A stretch of 64,000 nucleotides of DNA from Trebouxia sp. TZW2008 (lineage: Eukaryota > Chlorophyta > Trebouxiophyceae > Trebouxiales > Trebouxiaceae): positions 38,519-102,518 of the forward strand of contig BDIU01000144.1 of NCBI GenBank assembly GCA_002118135.1, given 5' to 3'. The position numbers and the translations under genes were made by a program. Shown here one piece after another: positions 25,201 to 33,900 of the stretch. Below the pieces are notes generated by a model that worked only from the letters and a program-made list of their open reading frames with translations, had not been told where the DNA came from and did no database searches. The first letter of the stretch is position 1; every line of letters begins with the position of its first letter.

Positions 25201-26886
25201 TTGAGGAGCTGAGTTGTCCTGCAGCATCACAGGCACTTCAATGGCTGTATGTTGCTAGTCTTTTCACAAAAGATGCAACAAACACTGCACAAGATGAGTC
25301 AGGCATTGTTGAAACATGGAGACCGCAGTGAACATAATGCAAAGCAATTGTGCAACAGTTGCATCCTTCACTGTGCCAATGAATGGCATCAGAAAGAGCA
25401 GGATAAGAACAAGACACTGCTGAAGTCAAGATGAGCATTCAGCACAACAACGAAGCGTCCACTGTGGGCATACCTTGTCTGACAAAGAATCACAAATGTA
25501 CTGCACTATCCTGCCGACCACTCGGTGCTGATAGTTGACCTGCTTTGTGCAGCTGTGCAAAAGCTTGAGACACCACCAGGGGTCTTCAAGAAACTCAAGC
25601 AAGCCATCATAGTCATTGTCATCCTCATAGTCAGGCTGCTGACTCAAGTTGCTGCTGCGCTGCTGCTTAGCATGCCTAGCCATGGTTATGTCGTCCACCA
25701 GACTGACTTTGGCTGTCTTGAGGACGTCCATGGTGTGTAGCTGATCAAACAGCATGGTCATGGCCCTATAGCAGATGCAAGTCAAGGGTGGAAGCAAGTG
25801 ATGCACCAGAATGCTGCCATTGGCAGCAGCATGTCTACATGCCATGCGCAATGATGTCACATGACCTGCTGCTAAGCTGGACACGTGTACTAAGGCTGTG
25901 ATAAGCAGTAGGTAAACTATGATCCAAGCAGCTTGCAATCTCGTGTGCATCAATGTACTTGCATTGGTGTACTTGCGTTGCTGTTGTTGCATTGGTGTAT
26001 TTGCATTGGTCACCTGAGAAGCGACTGAGACGCATTGACGCTGACTCCATCAGGTGCAATCATCCCAACAAAGATCATGATGAGTGCCTCCCCAGCCTCA
26101 GTACAGAATTGCTGAGCAGCAGCTGTCAGTGTCAAGACAGGCTGGTAAACTGTCTGCTGTTGCAGAGGAGGACCAATAGTGCTGTCATGACCAACATTCT
26201 CCTGCGCAGCATGTTATTGAGGTAACCGAGGTAGAAGGAGGACTTTGCAGCATCCAAGACAGGCAGAGACAGAGTGCTGGTGCTGTGCCAAGCATTTACC
26301 TTGAAGCTAGCTTTGGCAGAGCTGCGATACATGTACAAAGCTGCCAGCAGGGTCTTGCCTCTTTGCACCAATCTCTGCGTCAAAAAGTCAACTGTGACTG
26401 CCCGCAATTAGCTGTGGTTGAGTCGGCACTCCTTACACAACAGCAATTTGCAGAAGCGGCTCAACAAGCGGGCTTTGAAGGCTGACGCTCACCTGAAGCT
26501 GTAGTACTGCGTCCGAGTCATGCTTGAAAAACATTGATGAACTTGACAGAGCAATATGAGCCTTGATCAGGCTCTCGTTGTCTGCAGAATGACACGTAGT
26601 GCTGTTGATCTGTAGACATGCTGACAGTGCTGTGATCAACTTGATCACTGTCGTTCTATACCGACGCCAAGTGTTGTGCCGTACCTGGCATAGCATACGC
26701 AAGACTGGAAGCGTACTCGCCAAGCGCAATGCAATTGCTTGACGGAGTCACGGATGTTCTGCCGTCCTGCACGGGCAACAGCAGACTGAGCAGACGGTCG
26801 TGTAACACAAACTCAGCCTGTCCTCCGCTTACTTGAAGATGCCAATCTTGCAACGCACTCATGGTTTGCATTGCCAAGCCCGCCAT
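4437..26886 (-). CDS. CYFIP: CYFIP / Sra-1 / PIROGI, SCAR/WAVE regulatory complex subunit
   Basis: Complete gene of at least 28 exons. Mapped exons: 26685-26886 (ATG at 26884-26886), 26493-26581, 26300-26374, 25474-25765, about 24980-25185, 24450-24649, 21716 to about 24100, 21332-21463, 18877-21150, 18649-18732, 18136-18346, 15875-16563, 15373-15590, 14879-15059 (or 14693-14843), 13972-14305, 13560-13652, 13058-13182, 12310-12450, 11574-11714, 10630-10863, 10107-10349, 9529-9685, 8525-8718, 7603-7782, about 6570-6698, 5184-5350, 4437-4777. One exon near 26.0-26.25 kb is unresolved. Conserved blocks occur in family order: LYMYRSSAKA, VEDILQ-like helices, WSAHINELHSWKL, ACIKGVAALLQ, LWLKEIHLE, LLPLEVYND, GHSVDISS, LLPNFGFC, YGDGLLWGAATLLHLLQQQ. 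CYFIP binds Rac and scaffolds WAVE to drive Arp2/3 actin branching at the membrane. Predicted length is about 3,200 residues against about 1,250 in plants and animals, because exons 21716-24100 through 15373-15590 add about 1,950 low-complexity residues in one loop. Confidence 0.86.
4860..4905 (-). repeat. Shard of the last CYFIP exon
   Basis: The block GGACAGCGCTGGAGCCTGCA (about 4874-4893) repeats the 5' edge and acceptor of the last exon (4777), where the matching text is GGGACAGCGCTAGAGCCTGC. It is not open beyond the edge. Confidence 0.6.
5178..5745 (-). repeat. CYFIP penultimate exon in three tandem copies
   Basis: Three copies of one exon occur at 5184-5350, about 5400-5555 and about 5590-5735. 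The first keeps SYGDGLLWGAA, equivalent to the FGDGLNWAG block of animal CYFIP, and has a clean donor, so I take it as the working exon. The second reads SYGLLWGAA: a six-base deletion removes the Gly-Asp pair, yet the rest stays open. The third has decayed (frame broken after SSYSDGLLW). Confidence 0.8.
6640..7005 (-). repeat. CYFIP exon about 6570-6698 in three copies
   Basis: The working copy reads DDGAFTPLGAAIAGSQ then AQAQQLWTLL, which fits the DFYRIYGGLQ helix of the family. A near-identical 5' half recurs at about 6920-6965, diverging after AIAGSQ. A third, poorer copy of the edge (CCTAAGGCAGTGAAGAG) lies at about 6785-6825. Confidence 0.7.
7370..7455 (-). repeat. Shard of CYFIP exon 7603-7782
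   Basis: The minus strand reads INLGAHDNAVIMPLGSLAG, a diverged copy of SMLGAHSDAVNMQMAPLLG in the working exon. No usable acceptor is apparent. Confidence 0.62.
8138..8475 (-). repeat. Three downstream copies of the 3' half of CYFIP exon 8525-8718
   Basis: Copies at about 8390-8470, 8268-8350 and 8138-8220 all carry the segment GNAAGLFAQFQYQVQQ (or close variants) with its donor context, spaced about 123-130 bases. All three lie downstream of the working exon and none includes its 5' half. Confidence 0.8.
8925..9175 (-). repeat. Two upstream copies of the 5' half of CYFIP exon 8525-8718
   Basis: The acceptor plus GPAGIAMAVTAVGQHLGQLL segment of the working exon recurs at about 8930-9032 (GPARIARAVTAVGQHLGQLL, open) and about 9095-9170 (frame broken). 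Both lie upstream of the working exon. Confidence 0.78.
10900..11215 (-). repeat. Two upstream copies of CYFIP exon 10630-10863
   Basis: The working exon begins AFVQYKTAAANSITDWAFIRG. Copy 2 (about 10905-11052) reads AFVHYRTAASNSITDWAFIRG on the minus strand before diverging. Copy 3 (about 11080-11205) is shorter and more decayed but keeps the order of segments and the acceptor side. Confidence 0.78.
11845..11945 (-). repeat. Shard of CYFIP exon 11574-11714
   Basis: The plus-strand words GGTGGTTAGCGCCCAAGGCA and CTTGACATCATTGTCCACCT repeat GGTGGTCAGCGCCCAAGCCA and CTTGACATCATTGTACACCT of the working exon. The reading frame is lost. Confidence 0.75.
14296..14535 (+). repeat. Two inverted copies of the 3' end of CYFIP exon 14879-15059
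   Basis: On the plus strand, opposite to the gene, 14301-14356 repeats the exon end including its donor: AGAGCTTTGTGCAGCTTGC, then ATGGAC, then GCAACAAGGTGTGT. A weaker second inverted copy lies at about 14476-14530 (GATGCAGCTTGCAAGTC, then GCAATATGGTACAT). The first abuts or overlaps the 5' edge proposed for the exon at 13972-14305. Confidence 0.7.
14693..14843 (-). CDS. CYFIP: Alternative CYFIP exon, candidate mutually exclusive partner of 14879-15059
   Basis: The minus strand reads MLDMLACVRSVAALLQQAAV and continues for 50 codons to NK at a GTATGT donor. The partner exon 14879-15059 reads MLEILACIKGVAALLQQAAV over the same region. I count 37 of 50 residues identical, with no gap. Both enter in phase 2 from exon 15373-15590 and leave in phase 0, so either fits the frame, while using both would break it. 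The gap between them is 35 bases, too short for a normal intron. The region corresponds to the helix following the NYSAEER/YTSEEK block of CYFIP. This copy lacks the YEYQPGEL start of its partner. Confidence 0.62.
16775..17890 (-). repeat. Array of about seven decayed copies of the 5' part of CYFIP exon 15875-16563
   Basis: The working exon starts GGRPPLATTSSAAAEAFKGIW (16563 downwards). Copies sit at about 16785-16870, 16960-17045, 17130-17200 (partial), 17270-17380, 17445-17555, 17615-17715 and 17780-17885, mostly 165-175 bases apart. Most share TGCCCTTGAAGGCCTCTG and a leading acceptor. Copy 16785-16870 stays open (PLATKGSAAAEAFKGIW) and has the correct entry phase, but I see no good donor. 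Confidence 0.82.
19150..19209 (-). repeat. Pure CAG tract encoding polyglutamine in CYFIP
   Basis: An uninterrupted run of twenty CTG units on the plus strand encodes about 20 glutamines inside the inserted low-complexity region of CYFIP exon 18877-21150. Confidence 0.95.
20025..20865 (-). repeat. Repeated basic motif in the CYFIP insert
   Basis: Five related segments are spaced by roughly 170-230 bases: RFGKLLGRTKG (about 20835), LRTKLFGKGRTR (about 20650), MRAVLFGKGRRKAS (about 20405), VRSMLFGRKRRKAS (about 20235) and VMRTKLFSRKRG (about 20035). Each is a hydrophobic-Phe-Gly step followed by a basic cluster. Two carry RRKAS, a consensus for basophilic (PKA/AGC-type) kinases. They are separated by acidic, Ser/Ala-rich linkers. 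Confidence 0.75.
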
Positions 26887-27960
26887 ATTTGCCTGTCTGC
26901 CTTTGCTGCTTTCACAGTAGCCGCTTCGCTATTGCTGGCCTACTATACAGCTATGCATGACAGGTTGTGTCCAGGTGTCCTAAGTTGCGAGCGTGTGTGA
27001 TGAGGGGCTCGCAGTCTGGTGCAGAACACAGCTAAGCCAGACCATATCAAGTCGCGTCGCAGCGACACCTGCACATGGTGTTCCAAATGGTGCGCATGCT
27101 TACAAGAGGCTCTGTTGACAAGGTCTTCAAGGACATAGATGCTGAAGAAGATGCATAGACTTTGTGAATGTCATGTCAATGTCTGTCGGGGGATGGGTCC
27201 CCTCAATCATGGTGTATACTACTTCGACCCTTGTTTGTTTCTACAATATGTGTTCACCAGCCATCCTACTTCGATTGGACCTGAAGGTCAACCACGTCCA
27301 TAGTTGTCGTCCCTTGTCTGTTGGGCAAGTAGACAACTGCATTTGCAATTTGCTGGAATTTGTGAAGCAGCGGTCCTATCACAAAAGTAAATTTTGCAGG
27401 TTAGTAGCAAAGAGTACCGAGTGAAGAAGGCTGCCCAGTGCATGCACCCGTACATGGAGCCAATTAGTAGAATGTTCGGCCCAAAGCTTGCCGCTGATGG
27501 CTAAATGCGAAGATAGCAATGCCAATGAACCACAACAATTAATGCCAAGCTGATCACTGCAGCAGCTATCTGCAGCGCAGGGTGGGCATTGCCTCTAGCG
27601 CAACCAGCGGAAATTGCAGTGTAGAGGCTGGCATGAGCAGTGAAATTCGTTCAATTCGTGCAGCACAATTGTTCATGCTTTGCATGCTGTGACTGCGCTT
27701 CACGCACTTCACATCAGCACAGCTGCAACCCCCGATATCCGTTCTCAAAGAGATCAACGCGTAGAGAATTCACGCTTGGTCAGCCAATTCTCGCTTTGTA
27801 CCGCTGCTGCTCCAGCTAGATGTCGCTGATCAGGACTCACATCAGTGTCACTCGGTATGTGCACGCTGTTGCGCTGGCAAAGCTCGTTTGCTCCGCTTGC
27901 TGCTGATACCCGTGCGTCATGGTCTTTCTCGACTTGTAGATTCAAGTACATCGCTGCAGC
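26650..27960. promoter_or_regulatory. CpG-retaining region between divergent gene starts
   Basis: The CYFIP start (26,886, minus) and the start of the small gene at 27,857 (plus) face away from each other. CpG dinucleotides are much commoner at about 26.65-27.1 and 27.56-27.96 kb than in the surrounding introns, suggesting an unmethylated divergent promoter. No coding exon is visible between them. Confidence 0.45.
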
Positions 27961-30060
27961 TTTGAGAAGTGCAGCAAACGGCCCAAGCCATCTGTTCCAG
28001 ACTTGTCAGATGTTGTCTGCGCTTGCCCGTCAGAGTTTCGTACCCACATCATGCTCAATGATGCCATCATTGACGCATTGCCAGCACTTCCCTTGTGTAG
28101 GTAAGACACTAGAAGGCCTCATCTGCCTGTCTCACAAAGCAGTGTCCTGAGACAGGTTTGATCACCAACTACAGGATTGCTATCATTGATAGCTTGTAGC
28201 CTATCAAAGACAAAAGTTTGCTGTATGGCTTGACTGTGTATGCAATTATGCCTCAGTATGCCTCTGGCCTGTGTCTGCATTGCCTGCATCATTTACTGTA
28301 GAGAATGATTGGGCTCATTCACACTGCATAATATCAGCTTGGAATTTGCTGTACTATGCTTGTTTCAAGGCATATTTGCGTGAATGCGGAACAGCTCTCA
28401 ACACCCTCTAGCATCAGCCTCTGCCTGCAGCCACACATGTGAGCAATGTCTTCCTGTTGTCCAGAAAAAATTCTATTGCAGGATCATTCACTTCATCAGC
28501 TGTGAGGTGTGATGCATCATCCAAATCACCTCCACATCCAGAGCTTCCTGGGTCAGATCTACCGCCCACCCAAACAGAGGTCAAACATGCCTCACAAAGG
28601 GCAGCTGGGTGGGAACCGCCGACCCTCCCTGGACCCCCCAAAGCATTTCCCCAGGGCAAAAACCAGACACAGCAGCAGTCAGCAAAGCCAGCGCAGCACC
28701 AGTCCCAAGCCCTGCCCGCAGAATCCGCTGCTGCAGCAGCTGCAGACAGGTCGTTAGACAGTGATTTGGACAGGATGCAGACAGACAGAGCAGTGTACAA
28801 GTCGCCCAGTACACCAGAACCTGAAGTGCAGCTTGGCACAAACCCAATTGAGATTCCTGCGCAGAATGAGCAGCAATCCGAGACCCAGGTCAGCAGCCTC
28901 ACCTGCTCAAATTAGCGGGCATCTTTGCTTTTGCGCAGTTTTTGGGCACATTCAAGCCTCACAAAAAAGCTGTTTCTGCCCATTTGTCATAGAGGTACTG
29001 GCTTGTGCACTTTCATGGTTCTGTTTGAATTCATCTTGTCGACAATTGTTTGCAACAGTCAAATGTTCCAGGGATTTACTCATGGACAGCTGCTCGGACA
29101 CCGTGCGGCTACCCAAATCACCTTGGCCTGACTGTAATTGAACATGCGATGCATTGCATGAAAGCTGCAATATGCTGCAGCTGGCCTGGCGGGACAGGAC
29201 TTGTGTCACACACCTGTAGCACATGTGCTAGATTGAATGAACAAAACCTTTATTGAAGCCCTGCCGTCTGAGTTGTCTAATCTGTGGCTGCAGTGTGCGC
29301 CCTGATGGTGTTGAAGACCTGAGCAACCCTGTTGTGTGCAGTCGCAGCTGTTGCGGCAGACTTTACATCAAATTGGGGGGTCCCAACATGTTTGTGGTCA
29401 CTGTTGTGGTGCAGAGAGATGATGCAAGCTTACCTCAGCATCAAATGCCAGGAGTGCCAGGTGACCTGGTCCCCCCTGGGATACCCCCTCAGACCCCCGC
29501 TCCCCAAGAACCAAGTTCAGCCTCAAAAATACAACCTGATCTGTTGAACCCACAGGTCTGTTCTGAAACGCTGCTTGCATGTGCTTCCAACAAGCTGCAA
29601 ATGGTCACAGTCTCTCTAGTGTTGTCTGAAGTGTATCAGCATAATGTCAATGTGTAGGTGAGCTGCGCCAATAGGTGTCATCAAACCCAGTCATGACATG
29701 CATGCAAGCCTTCTGTTGAGCTCGAGCTGGCACCTCCATTTCAGAGAGAGCACCTCAAAGCACGAATGTTGAGGTGCATTGTGAACAGGCATCATATTCT
29801 TACTGGTGGAATTGCCTGCATCAATCAAGGCTGGAGTGCACACATGCATCACTACTGACACCTGCTACCAGTTCTATGGTAATTGGTGTGCAGTGTGCAG
29901 TTGTGATGCAATGACATGCAGAGCAAAGAATGCTTTCACTGTCTTTCAGGGCACACAGCCTGGAGAAACCTTTGTACAAGCGGAACAATTGCCCAAGTCA
30001 GAGAAAGGGTACTGGGCAGGCAGGGTTCCTGGAACGCCTGTCTCTCATGCGGATGACTGA
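27857..30060 (+). CDS. Small Pro/Ser-rich protein with a presequence-like N-terminus
   Basis: A phase-consistent four-exon model: 27857-28100 (ATG start), 28482-28888, 29415-29555 and 29950-30060 (TGA), giving about 300 residues. The start MCTLLRWQSSFAPLAADTRA is rich in Ser, Ala and Arg and poor in acids, as in a plastid or mitochondrial targeting peptide. The middle is Pro/Gln/Ser-rich low complexity with an Ala run. The end reads GYWAGRVPGTPVSHADD. I recognise no domain and assign no function. The first exon is the least certain, since another frame is also open there. Confidence 0.5.
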
Positions 30061-30489
30061 AGCTAGATGTAGAGTGACTGAAAGTTAGATGTAGAGTTGG
30101 GAGGTGTTTGAGCTGCAGTCATGTTGTGAGCATGCCAATAACATGCCAATTGGTACAACATGACTCACTGCTGGCAGAGCATGCACTGTCTGTGCGGGCG
30201 GATTTTGAGTTCCACTTTTGGAGTCCGTGCAAGATGCTGCAGACTCTAATGCTTTATCATGAATGGCAAACTTTGCTCACAATCGGATCAATGTCGTCTT
30301 GCTTCTCTAGAGCTGAGGCGTTGTTCAACAGAACATACCACTGTTCTGGCCACTGTGGTATGCGCAGCTTGAACAAGCTTGACCCTTTGTGATGACTCTC
30401 TCAAGATCAGGTCAGCTAAATTGATTGTCCACATTGCATTGGCGCAAGACTGCTTCACAATGTATCTAAGACTTGCAAGAACAGACAAC

Positions 30490-30960
30490 ATGATTAATCA
30501 CAAGCGGTGACTCTCATTGAGTGTCATCTGCAATGCACCAGCCAGAGGTCTGGCCCTCTGCGATGCAACACAAGTTTCTGCCGTTTTGCGGACAAGCAAC
30601 GGCGGGTCAGCAATCTGACTCCACCTTGATGCATCTGCTTCCTTTGCAGACATGCAAATCCTATGGCGACATTTCTTCAAGGGCGCCTCCACCGGCCCTA
30701 CAGACCTCACACACAACAGCGATGAACCGCACTTGGTGAAATCAACAGCCTGCGACGACGCCTTGTATGCGTCGGTACGCAGCAGAATTGGCTGTGCGTA
30801 TTGCCGACTTCGATATGCCGGCTCAAATCACGGCTTAACAACAATAATACCGGGCAGCATACAGTTGAGGCATGGTTTTGAGTTGCCGGCACAGCGTTCT
30901 ACGAGGGTGCCCGAAATCTCAGATCGCATTCAACCACATTCACCGCCCATGTATCCGGGT
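30490..30960 (+). promoter_or_regulatory. CpG-retaining 5' region of the SET gene
   Basis: CpG frequency rises sharply between about 30,560 and 30,960 and covers the first exon of the SET gene. 30061-30490 shows no convincing exon. Confidence 0.4.
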
Positions 30961-33900
30961 GAGTGCACATGCATCGACTATGCATACAGCATAGCTGTGA
31001 CATCCTTTGTAGCATGCCCTGCCCTGGAGGAGGACTTGAGCTGCTGTCCTGCTTTGCAGAGCTGCAGCAAGCCAGTCAACCCCAGAAAGCACTTCAGGAT
31101 TCAGAGCCAGCACCAGCAGCAACAAGCAGTAGCTCCAGAAGCTGTTTCAGGTGGCACTGACACATACAAATCTGAGAGCCATGACGAGATCAAGAGCAGC
31201 CATGACCAGCCACCAAAAGCCAAGCAAGCCACAGTACTCGAAACTTGGCTGCAGGTCTGCTCAACTGCTTTGTATTTGCATCAGTTATGCTGCGTATCTA
31301 GCTCAATTATGCAACTCACCTGCTTGTACATTCTGCATGCATGACTGCATGATGGCATGCAAGACCTGGGCAAGTGGTCAGAAATCTGGCTTTCACGCTG
31401 TGCTGCTTTCTCTGCAAGAGTCCAAAGGCAGCTTTCACACTCTTCCTGATATCAAGGATAATTGTAACTTTTGCATGCATGCAAATTGAGTTCTTTAAGC
31501 TGTTTGGTGCAGAGCCAAGGGTCGACATCCAAGCAATGATCTGTGTCAAAACATTGACGTCGCAATTGCCAAGCCTTTGGGTCAAATCACATCCTGCATG
31601 CATGAAAGCTATAGTTCCCCGCCATCTGTGCTGACTTCAGCTTGTTTGTGACAGAGTCAAGGCATGCCAGACCCGAAGGTCAACATCCTAGCAATGTGTA
31701 GCGCCAGGCACAACATGAGCGTCACAGTTGGCAAGCATGGAAACAATCAAGTCTTACATGAAACCCAAATTATCTGTTGTGTATGCTAACTTAAGCTTTG
31801 TTTGTGACAGAGTCAAGGCATGCCAGAGCCAAAGGTCAACATCCAAGCAATGTATCGTGCCAACCAAAACATTGACGTCACAGTTGCCAAGCAAGACTTG
31901 CGGGCGGGGGAGACAGTGCTGCGAGTGCCAGAGCACTTGATCATCACCCTGAAAGGGGTGTTTGAAGATGAGGTGAGATGTCTGCTCATTGTTCTGCATG
32001 ATCAGGTTTGACAGCAGTCAGAAACTGCCTGATTGGCCTTGCCTTTGATTTTAGCAAAGAGCTTTCATGTGTGTTCTGTTGCAGCATGCAGTCTGACTGT
32101 AGTCAACAGGAGCTTTGTGTGTGGTGTTGCTGGCCAATGCAGAGCTTGTGATAGCTTTGCTGCGGCCCAACGTTTGATGTTAGGCATTGCCCAACAGGCT
32201 TTGACGTTTGGCTTTGCAGGCTGCGGCAAAGCTGTCGACTGTACAGAAAACTCTCTTTGTGACAATTGCTTTGCTTACCAAGAGAAACTGTATATACATC
32301 AAATTGTCACTACTCTCAGGGACCACTGCAGTCAACATGCAGTGATTGGTTACCAATGGCGTTGTCCTTGCATCGAGATTGTCCTTACATGGAGTGTCTT
32401 TACAAAGAAAATTTACTGTACTATTGCAGCATGATGCGATGATAGCAGAAAAATGTCAAAATTGCCTTTTATATCTTGGGCAAAAGAGTGTCCGAAGGCA
32501 TTAACCAATGCCAAAGCCGATGCATATGGATAGGATCGCAGCATTTTGTTACGAGGTTTGATAGCATCTGTGGCTGGCTGCTGCTGTCGCTGAAGCTGCA
32601 GCGTCTGTGCTGTCAAAGGTCGCTGACCGCAAGCGCTGAAAAGCAAGCAGCAAGCACTCCAACAGAATTGACTACCTGGAAAATAAAAACCGTTGATTCA
32701 CCGTCAAAATTGCCTTGGAGCTTGCTGATGCAGGCAGTTGCAGAGCTGTTGACAACAGACAAGCTGAGCGAGTTGGCATGTGTGACCCTGTACATGATGT
32801 ATGAGAAGATGAATGGCAAGAAGAGCAGGTGGCACCACTACATCAAGGAGTTGGACAGGTAGACTTGAGCCATTGATATCAAGTCAAGATGCTGACAGGC
32901 AGCCAGAGGCATTCTGCAGCAGAGCTGCCATTCCAGTGCAAGTCATGTACGGCAGCCTGTCGTTTCCATGTAATGGCAGTACACTGTAAATGCAACGGGA
33001 AGCAAAGCACAAAGCTCAAATTGAATTCACACAGCAAGGTGTTCATTCATAGTTACCATTGCTGAAGTATGCTTTCATGACAAGTTGGACGTTTATGAAG
33101 ACGAGGACAACAATTGTAACAATAGGGTGTTGTGGGCAGGCAGAGGGGCAGAGGGCAGATGGGCGCCAAAAGCCCTCTCCTTTGGGACAAGGGGCAGGTT
33201 GAGCGGCTGCTGGAAGGCAGCCCGGTGGTCGACATGGTCAAAGATAGGCTCAAGGTGAACTGCATATTGTGCACTCCTATTGATCCAGGCATATGACAGT
33301 GGGAGCAAAGAAGGCTATGCATAGTGCATACTGCAACACATACATATTGCAGCATTAACACGGTCAAGAACAGGCAAGTTGCACATCCCCTGCTCCTGTT
33401 CCTTCATGTCTACTGCAACTCAAATCCTTTTTGCAAGCTTGAGTTGGTTGTATGGGTTGTGTACAAGCATGGTCAAAGACCGACTCAAAGTGAAGTTTAT
33501 ACAAAGCTAGATGACAAGCTGTCAAGGATGTACCTCTGGCACTCCTCTTCATGAATATATGGATGCTGTAGATATAGTCACATTTGCAAGCCAACCTTGC
33601 TCATGCATACTGCTAAACAGTCAAGTGCACAAACAGCTGAGACTCAACACCAAGCCCATGGCAAGCAGCCCGTCAGCTAATAGTTGCAGCCCTTTTCTGA
33701 GTAGCTCTGGCACTCTTCTTCATGTATGTGGACAATGCGTTTGGAGTCACATTTGCGGGTCATTTGTGTTCATGCAGACTGGGACGTAATCAAATGCACA
33801 CCCAACTGAGACTCAACACTAAGCCCATGGCAAGCAGCCCGTCAACTGATAGTTGCAGCCCTTTTCTGAGTAGCTCTGGCACTCTTCTTCATGTATGTAG